The notes below the pieces were generated by a model. That model was not told the origin of the DNA and ran no database searches. It saw only the letters and a program-made list of their open reading frames with translations. A program made the position numbers and the translations under genes. This document shows, one piece after another, positions 54,024 through 64,000 of a stretch of DNA of 64,000 nucleotides. This DNA comes from Glandiceps talaboti (taxonomy: Eukaryota; Hemichordata; Enteropneusta; Spengelidae), in the NCBI RefSeq assembly GCF_964340395.1, contig NC_135562.1, positions 22,618,173-22,682,172 of the forward strand. Reading direction: 5' to 3'. Every line of letters starts with the position of its first letter. The stretch's first letter is position 1.

Positions 54024-55262
54024 ATAGTGTTTATTGTGACATTCGCTCACCATAGTGTTTGTTGTGACATTCGCTCACCATAGTGCTTATTGTGACATTC
54101 ACTCATCATAATGTTTGTTGTGACATTCACTCACCATAGTGTCTATTGTGACATTCGCTCACTATAGTATTTATTGTGACATTCACTCATCATAGTGTTT
54201 GTTGTGACATTCACTCACCATAGTTACTATCGTGACATTCGCTCACCATATTGTTTATTGTGACATTTACTCACCATAGTGTTTATTGTGACATTCGCTC
54301 ACCATAGTGTTTGTTGTGACATTCGCTCACCATAGTGCTTATTGTGACATTCACTCATCATAATGTTTGTTGTGACATTCACTCACCATAGTGTCTATTG
54401 TGACATTCGCTCACTATAGTGTCTATTGTGACATTCACTCATCATAGTATTTGTTGTGACATTCACTCACCATAGTTACTATCGTGACATTCGCTCACCA
54501 TATTGTTTATTGTGACATTCACTCACCATAGTGTCTATTGTGACATTCGCTCACCATAGTGTCTATTGTGACGTTCACACACCATAGTGTTTATTGTGAC
54601 GTTCACTCATCATAGTGTTTGTTGTGACATTCACTCACCATAGTGCTTATTGTGACATTCACTCACTTTAGTGTCTATTGTGACATTCGCTCACCAGTGT
54701 CTATTGTGACATTAACTCATCATAGTGTTTGTTGTGCCATTCGCTCACCATAGTGCTTATTGTGACATTCACTCACCATAGTGTCTATTGTGACATTCGC
54801 TCACCATAGTGTTTGTTGTGACATTCGCTAACTATAGTGCTTATTGTGACATTCGCTCACCATAGTGTTTGTTGTGACATTCGCTCACCATAGTGTTTAT
54901 TGAGACATTCGCTCACCATAGTGTTTGTTGTGACATTCACTCACCATAGTGTCTATTGTGACATTTACTTACCATAGTGTCTATTGTGACATTCGCTCAC
55001 CATAGTGTTCATTGGGCATTCACTCACCATAGTGTCTATTATGACATTCACAGTGTCTTATGTGACATTCACTTACCATAGTGTCTATTGGGCATTCACT
55101 CATCATATTGTCTATTGTAACATTCACTCACCATAGTGTCTATTGTGACATTCATTCACCATAGTGTCTATAGGGCATTCACTCATCATATTGTCTATTG
55201 TAGCATTCACTTTTCATAGTGTCTATTATGACATTCACAGTGTCTTATGTGACATTCACTCG
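54024..55262. repeat. 28-bp minisatellite, forward block (about 44 units)
   Basis: Period 28 bp, with pieces TTGTGACATTCGCTCACC and ATAGTGTTTA. The words around CATAATGTTTGTTG recur at 54107 and 54359, i.e. 252 bp or nine units, marking a higher-order duplication. Units after 55010 are shortened (GGGCATTCACTC types). Confidence 0.96.
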
Positions 55263-55465
55263 CCATGGTGAGTTAATGTCACAATAGTCACTATGGTGAG
55301 CGAATGCCACAATAGAAAATATAGAAAGTGAATGTCATAATAGACACTTTTTAAAATTTATTAGTACGTTTGACAAGAAGTATATGCAATGGTGAGTGAA
55401 TGTCACAATAGACACTATGGTGAGTGAATGTCACAATAGACACTATGGTGAGTGAGCGTCACAAT
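55263..55465. repeat. 28-bp minisatellite, inverted block
   Basis: At CCATGG (55263-55268) the same unit flips to reverse complement: GGTGAGTGAATGTCACAATAG repeats, here in two runs split by about 50 bp of AT-rich sequence (about 55342-55390). The junction reads CTCGCCATGGTGAG, palindromic but for one base. The whole forms a potential fold-back with the forward block. Confidence 0.9.
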
Positions 55466-56520
55466 AAACAGTGGTATAAATAAACTACCCCGTTCATTTC
55501 AAAGTTTGTGGTGTACGTGTACAGTGGTATAAATAAACTACCCCGTTCATTTCACAGTTTGTGGTGTAAGTACGTGTACAGTGGTATAAATAAACTACCC
55601 CGTTCATTTCACAGTTTGTGATGTACGTACGTGTACAGTGGTATAAATAAACTACCCCGTTTATTTCACAGTTTGTGGTGTACGTGTACAGTGGTATAAA
55701 TAAACTACCCCGTTTATTTCACAGTTTGTGATGTACGTACGTGTACAGCGGTATAAATAAACTACCCCGTTTATTTCACAGTTTGTGGTGTACGTACGTG
55801 TACAGCGGTATAAATAAACTACCCCGTTTATTTCACAGTTTGTGGTGTACGTACGTGTACAGCGGTATAAATAAACTACCCCGTTTATTTCACAGTTTGT
55901 GGTGTACGTACGTGTACAGCGGTATATATAAACTACCCCGTTTATTTCACAGTTTGTGGTGTACGTACGTGTACAGTGGTATAAATAAACTACCCCGTTT
56001 ATTTCACAGTTTGTGGTGTACGTACGTGTACAGTGGTATAAATAAACTACCCCGTTTATTTCACAGTTTGTGGTGTACGTACGTGTACAGTGGTATAAAT
56101 AAACTACCCCGTTTATTTCACAGTTTGTGGTGTACGTACGTGTACAGTGGTATAAATAAACTACCCCGTTTATTTCACAGTTTGTGGTGTACGTACGTGT
56201 ACAGTGGTATAAATAAACTACCCCGTTTATTTCACAGTTTGTGGTGTACGTACGTGTACAGTGGTATAAATAAACTACCCCGTTTATTTCACAGTTTGTG
56301 GTGTACGTACGTGTACAGTGGTATAAATAAACTACCCCGTTTATTTCACAGTTTGTGATGTACGTACGTGTACAGTGGTATAAATAAACTACCCCGTTTA
56401 TTTCACAGTTTGTGATGTACGTACGTGTACAGTGGTATAAATAAACTACCCCGTTTATTTCACAGTTTGTGATGTACGTACGTGTACAGTGGTATAAATA
56501 AACTACCCCGACCATCTCAC
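55466..56520. repeat. 57-bp minisatellite (about 18 units)
   Basis: Period 57 bp (GTGTACAGCG at 55741 and 55798), with pieces GTGGTATAAATAAACTACCC, CGTTTATTTCACAG and TGTACGTACGTGTACAG. Units are very uniform in the centre. The length, 3 x 19, keeps both strands open, giving 19-residue repeats of 284 codons (minus) and 205 codons (plus); there is no evidence these are proteins. Each unit contains TATAAATA (TATA-box consensus) and ACGTACGT. It abuts the inverted end of the 28-bp array. Confidence 0.97.
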
Positions 56521-57086
56521 ATTGTTTTCAAATTCAAGGAATCCTTATACAGTTGATCATTTGGCAAGTATTCAATCCGCAAATCAACCATTACAAAAGA
56601 AATAAATTTCAATGAATATTCAGATTTGTAAGTGAACTGAGCAAAGAATGATAAACACTGAGCTAGGTTTTATATCAAATGACACTCTTTATCTGAATAA
56701 AAAATTAGCTATATGTGTACCTATTAAAATATGTGTTGAACTTAACTAAAGCTAAGGAGCTCGGTATATGAATTGATACAGTCAATTATTTCACTAAGAG
56801 TTTATCTAATTGCGAATGTGAATGAAAACATGAAACGTTATGGAACATGTGTTTACGATCGATAACCCGACCAACTTTAGTTTAAATCACTGACCCTAAT
56901 TAGACATTTTGCAAAATGGTAATATAGTAACAATTTACTGTTATTTCCATATACATGTACATCTTTATGCATTTGCATTTTTGTGATCGGAAAAAAAATA
57001 CATTTTTGTTTATTACCTTTTCCGGAAAATTTTGAAAGGGTTTTAATGATGACCGCGATTAGCTACGGATTGTATTTTTCTCCAAT
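56521..57086. other. AT-rich spacer, nothing recognised
   Basis: About 565 bp with no supported open frame, RNA or element signature. Confidence 0.6.
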
Positions 57087-57296
57087 TGTATGTATGTGTG
57101 TATGTATGTATGTGTGAATGTATGTGTGTATGTATGTATCTATGTATGTATGTGTGTATGTGTGTATGTATGTATGTATGTATGTATGTATGTATGTATG
57201 TATGTATGAGTGTGTGTGTATGTATGTATGTATGTATGTATGTATGTATGTATGTATGTATGTATTGTGTTTACGTAAAAACACGTACGCAAGCGT

Positions 57297-57381
<85 letters not shown>
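57087..57381. repeat. (TATG)n and (CAGA)n microsatellites
   Basis: TATG with TGTG interruptions at 57087-57265, a 30-bp unique bridge (TTACGTAAAAACACGTACGC), then about 21 CAGA units at 57297-57381. Confidence 0.97.
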
Positions 57382-57383
<2 letters not shown>

Positions 57384-57627
57384 CTGTGACAGTGTATTGT
57401 GGCGGGAGGTAACTGTGTTACAGAAGCTGTTACAAACCAGCAAATTGTTATTACCATGTTTGACAAAGTGTAAGATGATTAATTAGAGGCTATGAGGGTA
57501 TAGCATGTACATAGGTGTAGACGTATCTGTCTCGTTGTACCTCATTTTAGTCCACAGGTGTCGGCGGTGTGCCGTCTACAGGTCGTAGTCCTGTTTACGG
57601 TCAGGGATGACATCACAGCTTACAATG
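57382..57627. other. Spacer left of the inverted-repeat element
   Basis: About 245 bp of ordinary sequence with no recognised feature. The short open frame at 57558-57770 crosses the terminal repeat and G-runs and is not credible. Confidence 0.55.
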
Positions 57628-60299
57628 TAAGGGAGCGATCATTTTTTACGGCCTGGGGTGGGCCGGTAAATCAGGGGGGGGGGCACCTCAATTTGGGACT
57701 CAAAGAAGGGGGGGGGCATCATTTTTACGAGTTGAATAAGGGGGGGGGGGGTCACCTTTTTTTCAACTAAACAAAATCATGAGCCATGCTACTGTACTTC
57801 AATGTCCATTTAATATCATAACTAGGCCAAAGCTCCTAAGCTCGCACAGCTGGATAGATTCATTTGTGACCGGCTGCCTCACAATGATATCATAGATAGC
57901 ACCCTTGGCATTGAGATTGCACATCGTACATAGAACTTGCATGCATAGTCATTGTACCGCAATGCATCCTTGGGTAAAACCACCAAAATAACATCACTTA
58001 GTGTATAGGACACGCATGCGTACTAGTCATTGAGCCGCTATGCTGCTGCTTGTGGGCGCTGTGCCAGCTATTAAACAAAAAAATGTATGTGCATAAAATA
58101 AACCATAAACAAATAGCTATAAATATTCAAATATAACAAACTCTGTCTCTTGATACATCCAATACATATGGTATGGCGTCACAACACTGCACCATGGCCA
58201 CCTTTAAGCAACAGTTATTTGTTAGAAAATTGACTTCTCGCTATTGCACGCCATGAGTTGCATTGTGTCATCTTGTGGTACAAAAACTTGCATGTGTAGC
58301 TGTACATGTAAAACATAAGAAATGAAATACCTTAAGACTTACTGGCTCTAAAATCTGTTCCTCCATTGACCTGAACATGTTGAATTGTGTACAAACATAA
58401 CCAATTTAGGACACTTTGAAATAATATGTGGCAAACACTGTGACTGAAAGTGCCTGACCCAGCCTGTGTCTAGATATTGGATATTCAATGTCCATGTATA
58501 TAGTTAGTCTAGTTCCTATACATTTTTGTACATATAATGTATGATAACTACGATGTGGGGCGAGAGGGGGTCTTTTATAATGAAATCTGTTTTGTACCCC
58601 AATACAAACATTTCCAAAAATGTCAAATTGAAAAATGGCAAAAAGATTTGTTATGCATGGCCCTAAAATACATTATTGTGCCAATAAAAAGCTATTTTTT
58701 CCTCACTACATACTGGCTTTGTATTCATGGCACTACATGATACTACATACTGATTTTAAATTGATTGTGCTGTCTGCAACAATTTTACCAATTTAGTTAG
58801 AAGGGGTGAGGAAGGGGTTCTGAGGCCTTACTAAAAGAATTTGTTTTTTTACCTACTGATCTCACCCCTAATATGTTGATTTATCATACATGTACAAACT
58901 ATTGAACTGTTACTTGGCATGGCTATAGTACGAACTACATGTCTTATCAAAAATAACTTTCCTGTGTTTGTGTTTCACTTCTTCTCTGATACCTGTGACC
59001 ATCACCAAGTTTAATACATGTTACCAGGCTACATGTGAAACCCCCTTTTCTCTTGCTATTGTTTTACACTATAAACTACCAAGAAAGAAATATATTCCAA
59101 GGTGAACACAATATTAACCGGATTCTCAGAGAATATATATTATGTGCATGACTGATAAACAAAGTTATAAACACAGACTTGTTTGATGATGATCTAGTAA
59201 AGGGCTATTTACTGGAGCCAGAACTTCTATAGTACTGACACGGTGCAAAGTTATGAGGAAAATTTGATTTTACATCCTCTGGAATATCTAGTATCCACAT
59301 TGAGTGACTGTATACTGAGAGTAAAATTTTGTCAGCAGATCATGTTACATTTCCTTGGTATTAGAGTGTATTTATTTTCAAGGCTATCATGTTACCAACA
59401 ATATACTGGACAACATAGCCAGTAGTAAGTGAATTGGATTAGTAATCTAGTTTAGAAACAACTGTAGTACAGAAAACATTTTTATGACATTTTTAATTTC
59501 TATTTTGAAACCAATGACATTTATCACATTTTCATTATTCAAAACCTTTCAAAATTATCAGCATGGTCAATGAATGGGGGGGGGGGAGTTTTGAGTCAGT
59601 GCCATGATTAAACTGAACAATTATGGACAGGACAAACAAGTGCCTTGAGGAGTGCAAACGTGTACATGTATGGAAAGCCGCAGTTGTGTTAAGTCTAAAG
59701 AAAACAATATATTGACTATATGATGTGAACATATCTTTATATGACGTAAACAATTCATTATATGATGCAAGTACATCATTATGTGTGACAGTTATGGACA
59801 TGGGTTTACAAGTATATTAACTCTATTTATAATATTGTACTTGATAATTAGCTGAATTAATAAATATTAATAGTTCACTCAATCTAAGAGATATCCTAGA
59901 ACTGTTGGTTACTAAACCATGAATATTTTGTACGTCTGTGAACAGACAATCATACTTTTCATAGGGTTCCTATCTAAAGAGCTTTATACATGTGAAGCAA
60001 TGGATTTGGGATAGCAAATTTACCAGATACACTTAAAATTACTGAAAATGTAACATGTAAAATTAACTGTGCAGTGTGCGGTATTTTGCTTTGAGAATAG
60101 AGTGTCTTTTGCAAGAACAAAAAGTGTTTCTTGTCAACATATGGGGGGGGGGGTCATTGTGTTTTTTATTTGTCAGAGGGGGGGGTGGATTGTTTTGTGA
60201 ACGAATTGTAGGGGGGGGGGGGTCGTCACTATTTTTAAGTATAACATGAACAAATAGTCACCGGCCCAACCCCGGCCGTAAAAACTGATCACTCCCTAA
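57628..60299. mobile_element. 2.67-kb element bounded by 40-bp terminal inverted repeats
   Basis: The left end (57628-57667) and the reverse complement of the right end (60260-60299) match at 35 of 40 positions by eye, both starting TNAGGGAGYGATCA and containing TTTTTACGGCC and GGGCCGGT. Inside, both ends carry poly-G runs of 8-12 followed by TCA/TCG and T-rich sequence (57674-57760 and 60143-60235), and another G12 run lies at about 59577. No transposase-like frame is visible; the short frames at 58537, 59243 and 59535 are unremarkable. It is best explained as a non-autonomous DNA transposon. A target-site duplication is not clear (TA on both sides is possible). It ends 113 bp before the TMEM200-like exon. 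Confidence 0.6.
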
Positions 60300-60390
60300 G
60301 ACCAATCCAACCATTAATTGTGTAAAAGGCCATAAATGACTTGCTGTGTTTGACTTCAAAGCGCTCTCAAATGGTAATTAATTATAATTC

Positions 60391-60412
60391 TATTTCATGT
60401 TCACTGTTTCAG
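60391..60412 (+). promoter_or_regulatory. 3' splice acceptor before the TMEM200-like coding exon
   Basis: A pyrimidine-rich tract ending TTCACTGTTTCAG at 60412, with branch-like TTAATTAT upstream, sits 57 bp before the start codon. This implies an intron in the 5' UTR and at least one upstream non-coding exon that I could not locate. Predicted from consensus only. Confidence 0.6.
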
Positions 60413-60424
60413 AAAATACGTCAG

Positions 60425-60451
60425 ATGACTCCGTGAATAGGAATGCCATAG
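60425..60451 (+). promoter_or_regulatory. Two minimal upstream ORFs in the 5' UTR
   Basis: ATG ACT CCG TGA at 60425-60436 and ATG CCA TAG at 60443-60451 precede the main start. The second one's TAG is in frame with the main ATG and closes that frame upstream. If the exon boundary at 60413 is right, both are in the mature 5' UTR and could damp translation. Confidence 0.5.
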
Positions 60452-60469
60452 GATCACGTGATTAACAAT

Positions 60470-62359
60470 ATGATCAACGCCAGAGGAGGTCTCAGTGGAA
60501 GGGTCCGCAAAAAAAGTAACAGAGGTTTTGATATACACCGAGACTCGCATATCTTTGCAAATAGAGCAACCGATGAAGAACGATTTCCAGATTTGAAACC
60601 TGGCTTCAATAAACCCGCCTGTTGCGCTGTTTTAATAGGACTTGTTATCTTCGTGGGGGGTCTTGGAATGACTGTACTAGGATATTATGCAGAGCAACTG
60701 TCGGATCTCAGTGACAATGATAACAGTGTAAAACTTATCAGTGAGAAGCAAAATTATCAACATTTGTACAACTTTCGTATAGTGGGACCAATTATTATGG
60801 GCTGTGGGATTTTTACTATTCTATGTGCTTGCGTGGTTCTACAGGAAGCGAGAGAAAAGAAAAAAATGGTGCATTTAAAGAAAGACACTAATGTGACACA
60901 GTTGCCAAATTACACGACAGTTACGTCAAAAAATACCAGAAAAAATTCCCTCGATGTAGTTCCGGGCACTTCCGGGATATCTCGACTCCATCCGTGTAAC
61001 TTAAACAGAAGTCAGACGAGTATGCGGAGCGATAGTTTAGCAGTTCCAGGACATTCGGTACCAAGTTTACTCTTTACCGAGGATCAGACCCAGGTACCTA
61101 CGCGTGCCTCAGATAACCAAAATCTATCATTAAGTCAACGATTAGCCATTAGTCAAGAACGGTTTAAAGTTCCTAATTCACCCATGATTATGATCCATCG
61201 TTCTAGTATGTCAGATCTAGCCATGCTTACACCGGTAGACGGGGACAAATCATTCTCTTACTTTAATGACGCCTACCAGACAACAGGAAGTGATTCGTCA
61301 AAAAGAGCCACCGATGGATCACCTTCAAATGCTTCAATTCAACGCATGTCTAGTTCAGAGAGTGGAAGTTATGGCAGTTTTACCGACAGTAAAAGCAATA
61401 GTAGTGATGAAGGAGAAAAACCCGAGAGGACGCCACCAGGAGGTATTAGTAGCGAATACGAAAACTCTAAAAGAAACAGCAAAGATTATTTTGAAAAACC
61501 AAACCTGTTGCAAGCTACTTTGACGACTACACGAAGACTTTCTATTACTAGTATGTTGAGTGCAAGTACTATAGATTCTATCGATGAGGAAGTGTTACTG
61601 AAAGCGACCATGATGATGGAAGATGTGACGAAACAAACAGTGACCATTCCATCAAGCAAGGATTATTCTGATACGTTCGCAGAGAAAAGTAATGTCAAAC
61701 AGAAATATGTTGAATCTGAATTGGAAGATAAGAAAAGGGCATCATTGCTACCACTGACTGGTAAGGATGGGCATCACAATAGTGATTACCCCATTATTTA
61801 TGTTGACACTCATGATAACCATGACAACGACATCAAAACTGAACTTGTTGACGCAAAGAACGGAACTTACTCTCCAGTGTACAATCGTGGTGATCCGGTG
61901 ATTTACGAAAGGAGCCGACATCATAGCATCCCAAAGGAACAACACTCTCTACATAAGAAGGAACAAAGGCATCGCAGTAAAGAAAAAAGACGTCCGAAAA
62001 GTGGTAGTGGTCGTGTTTTGGTCCGTCAGGAAAAACATTTTGATGTTCATTCCTCAGATTCGGAAGATGGAAATATTGTGAACAAAGCATACAGGACACA
62101 TTTACAAGAAATGGCACAAAATGGTAATTTACCACCTGATGAAGTTGAAATGACAACATTTCAAAGTAAGGGTATACAAGTTGATAAATATGATAGTCAA
62201 GATACGTATTGTGGCGTTGAAATCGTCAGAGAGGACCCTCCCTTGAATTCAGATATAGTTGATGGCATCACGGGTAAAGACTTGTCAGCTGGCCAGTCAA
62301 CAATCAGAACAAGGCCCAGTATAGAATATAATGACGGTATTAGGGAAGTCACTTTATAA
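60470..62359 (+). CDS. TMEM200: TMEM200 (DUF2371) family membrane protein
   Basis: A 629-residue, two-pass membrane protein. Vertebrates have three paralogues (TMEM200A/B/C, roughly 300-620 residues) of poorly known function. Features seen: an N-terminal MINARGG-like start resembling that of vertebrate members, a basic cytosolic stretch (residues 11-18), TM1 about 49-73 (CCAVLIGLVIFVGGLGM), a short acidic loop (74-100), TM2 about 102-125 with GPIIMGCGIF (the family's most conserved GPxxMGxGIF signature), then an EAREKKK juxtamembrane segment. The remaining 500 residues are Ser/Thr-rich and probably disordered, with a Lys/Arg/His cluster at about 480-520; the extreme C-terminus ends VTL (possible class II PDZ ligand). 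The start is the ATG at 60470: an in-frame TAG lies at 60449, and the open frame can reach further 5' only via a GTG at 60458. A purine is at -3. The coding region is intact in one exon, as in vertebrate members. Family assignment is from recognition of the TM signature, without a search. Confidence 0.85.
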   Translation: MINARGGLSGRVRKKSNRGFDIHRDSHIFANRATDEERFPDLKPGFNKPACCAVLIGLVIFVGGLGMTVLGYYAEQLSDLSDNDNSVKLISEKQNYQHLYNFRIVGPIIMGCGIFTILCACVVLQEAREKKKMVHLKKDTNVTQLPNYTTVTSKNTRKNSLDVVPGTSGISRLHPCNLNRSQTSMRSDSLAVPGHSVPSLLFTEDQTQVPTRASDNQNLSLSQRLAISQERFKVPNSPMIMIHRSSMSDLAMLTPVDGDKSFSYFNDAYQTTGSDSSKRATDGSPSNASIQRMSSSESGSYGSFTDSKSNSSDEGEKPERTPPGGISSEYENSKRNSKDYFEKPNLLQATLTTTRRLSITSMLSASTIDSIDEEVLLKATMMMEDVTKQTVTIPSSKDYSDTFAEKSNVKQKYVESELEDKKRASLLPLTGKDGHHNSDYPIIYVDTHDNHDNDIKTELVDAKNGTYSPVYNRGDPVIYERSRHHSIPKEQHSLHKKEQRHRSKEKRRPKSGSGRVLVRQEKHFDVHSSDSEDGNIVNKAYRTHLQEMAQNGNLPPDEVEMTTFQSKGIQVDKYDSQDTYCGVEIVREDPPLNSDIVDGITGKDLSAGQSTIRTRPSIEYNDGIREVTL

Positions 62360-63830
62360 GTGAATTCATATTTTACACAAACCGACAGTAATGACGTTCC
62401 GGAGTCCAAGCTCTGTTAAAGTGTATAGTTCACTAGAAATGCTTCAAAGCCAACGAGTCACGTCCGATACGACACACCAACGAGGGGGTGGGTGGTTGGG
62501 GTGGGTGGGGGGGTTGAACCATTGCAATGTTCAAAATGACTGGAAAGCGTACTCTATCATTGTACTATAGTAATTAATGAGGCAACAGATGTATTTTCCT
62601 TTGTTTTCCCAGCCAATCAGAATGAGCCTCATAAAGTACTTCCGGTCATCTGGAAGTTATATTAAATTTGTCTTGTAAAATGATTATTTTAAATCAAATG
62701 ATTACATTTTAAATCAAATGATTACATTTTAAATCTTGCACATTTTACTAGTACAATGTAAATGTCATGTATAGTTTTGAACAATTTGTTATCTTCTTTG
62801 AATAATATGCACCTTGCCGAGGGTACTTTCCAACAAGACCATTTCGGCATGACTTCTGTTGTTTTTTCTATTCACTAAAACTTACAGCAACCTTTTAACA
62901 TTGACTAACTTAATACAAACATTACGTGTTTTATCTCTCTTAATCTACGATATGTGAACATTCCAACAATAAGACTAGAGACTAGTCATTTAAAACATTA
63001 ACACACGTCTTGTCATATTCGATCAGTCATCTTAGTTTTCACATAAATATTTTACGTCTCTTGACTGTCAATGTTATTGTACCTTGCCAATTTTGACACT
63101 CTGCAATTGTCCATCTTTCAAAGAAATGTCACCGTGGTACTTTCTCTCTTTTTTACTGATAGTGAAGACGCACGGCTTTTGTGAGAAGGGCGAATATAGT
63201 ACACGATGTAATATGCCACACATGCCCCGACATGTTATGCCACACATGTCCCGTCCTCTAAAAACATCCTAACCACTTAAAGCTAAAGATATACGGTTTG
63301 TAACGTAGTGTTTATTTTTTTAGGACAGGGTATTTTTACTATAATAGAAAACTTTAATTTCAACAAAATGACACTTTTGCTAACATAATTGCTAAATTTC
63401 ACCGTCTGGCTTTACAGTTTTTTTTTTGTTTTTTTTTTACCAACATTGTTATATTTCACTGTCTGCCTCGACACATCTTACAAACATCACTACATTTTCA
63501 CAATAAGCTACCTTTAAGATATCCATATAAATGGTGCACTTTTACAACTTTTGTCGAGCCAGGCGATAAAAAGATCTATTATATTTGCTATGAGAACCTA
63601 TTACATGAAGTTAAAACATGACATAGCGTTATCAATCTGCGGTAAATGTGGAATTGTGTGTCGTAGTATTGATGATACTACAAGGCTGATCGACTGTCAT
63701 AACAACTTTATACACGTGTGATATTATTTTGTATGTCCAAGCAGGAAAATCACTGATATTTCGATAATCGCGTATACGAATCTGATCACTTGTGAAAAGA
63801 ACAGTAATTTCTTTTGCAATTGTATCCCAG
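62360..63830 (+). other. Presumed 3' UTR and downstream flank of the TMEM200-like gene
   Basis: No further gene recognised. ATTAAA at 62661-62666 is the nearest variant poly(A) signal; I saw no canonical AATAAA nearby, so the transcript end is uncertain. A 20-bp unit (AATGATTACATTTTAAATCA) is repeated two to three times at about 62680-62735. T-rich runs occur at 63417-63440. The open frame at 63084-63272 has no recognisable content. Confidence 0.5.
62484..62513 (+). promoter_or_regulatory. G-quadruplex motif in the presumed 3' UTR
   Basis: Thirty bases holding G-tracts of 5, 3, 2, 4, 3 and 7 separated by one- or two-base T-containing loops, on the sense strand 125 bp past the stop codon. This satisfies the usual four-tract quadruplex pattern with very short loops, so a stable RNA or DNA fold is likely; function is unproven. 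Confidence 0.6.
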
Positions 63831-63945
63831 TGTATGTATGTATGTATGTATGTATGTATGTATGTATGTATGTATGTATGTATAATACATGCATGTATAT
63901 ATGTGCGCTGTGTGTGTGTGTGTGTGTGTGTGCGGGTGTGTGCGC
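63831..63945. repeat. (TATG)n and (TG)n microsatellites
   Basis: About 13 TATG units at 63831-63882, a short bridge with ATACATGCATGTAT (self-complementary), then about 14 TG units with G interruptions at 63908-63945. The open frames across it are low-complexity artefacts. Confidence 0.96.
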
Positions 63946-64000
63946 ACGAACGGGCGTGTGCATGGGTTGGTATTTTCTGCTGACTAAGTCATTAAATGTG

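Noticed and set aside
55661-56515. 284-codon minus and 205-codon plus frames over the same DNA
   Set aside because: A 57-bp unit (3 x 19) keeps both strands open; opposing long frames over one uniform array indicate repeat, not genes.
60458-60469. Start of the TMEM200-like protein at GTG 60458
   Set aside because: GTG initiation would be exceptional in an animal; ATG at 60470 follows 12 bp later with a purine at -3 and gives the N-terminus expected for the family.
61266-62159. Secondary frames inside the TMEM200-like exon (61266-61523 plus, 61748-61945 and 61833-62159 minus)
   Set aside because: Overlap the confident coding frame and show no domain or independent signals.

Overview
The window is animal (metazoan) nuclear DNA. 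Evidence: one spliced-type gene with a 3' splice acceptor and 5' UTR just upstream of its start codon, tRNA-derived SINE-like repeats, an inserted non-LTR retrotransposon tail, long (AC)n/(CAGA)n/(TATG)n microsatellites, AT-rich spacer and no prokaryotic gene organisation. The one recognisable protein is a diverged TMEM200 (DUF2371) family member. Its divergence from my recollection of the vertebrate paralogues, together with the repeat style, suggests a non-vertebrate bilaterian, perhaps a marine mollusc or other lophotrochozoan, or an invertebrate deuterostome. The clade is inference and could not be tested here.

Layout. 1-14742 is a 35-bp minisatellite of about 415 units, built by nested multi-kilobase duplications and broken once by a 175-bp retrotransposon tail with a 7-bp target duplication. 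14743-26560 alternates unannotated spacer with minisatellites of 37 bp (17617), 24/29 bp (20008), 25/26 bp (22199), 20 bp (23907) and 20/21 bp (26132), two near-identical SINE-like copies (16881, 23260), and a dispersed element with internal 147-bp repeats (24279). 26925-36555 holds a 20-bp minisatellite of 5.9 kb followed by a 30-bp minisatellite of 3.4 kb that ends in a tRNA-derived SINE. 37703-45500 has arrays of 37, 13, 45 and 30/34 bp, with three perfect CRE palindromes around the 13-bp TGACGT-rich array. 47162-56520 has arrays of 40, 30, 43-47, 28 (with an orientation switch) and 57 bp. 57628-60299 is a 2.7-kb element bounded by 40-bp terminal inverted repeats. 60413-62359 is the TMEM200-like coding exon. 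The remainder is its 3' flank, with a strong G-quadruplex motif 125 bp past the stop.

By my count roughly two thirds of the window (about 41 kb) is minisatellite. At least 16 arrays have mutually dissimilar units, several directly abutting. Most long open frames here are by-products of stop-free repeat units. Apart from the TMEM200-like gene I found no coding sequence I can defend. The minisatellites may lie in the 5' intron of that gene or in intergenic DNA, and the sequence alone does not say which.
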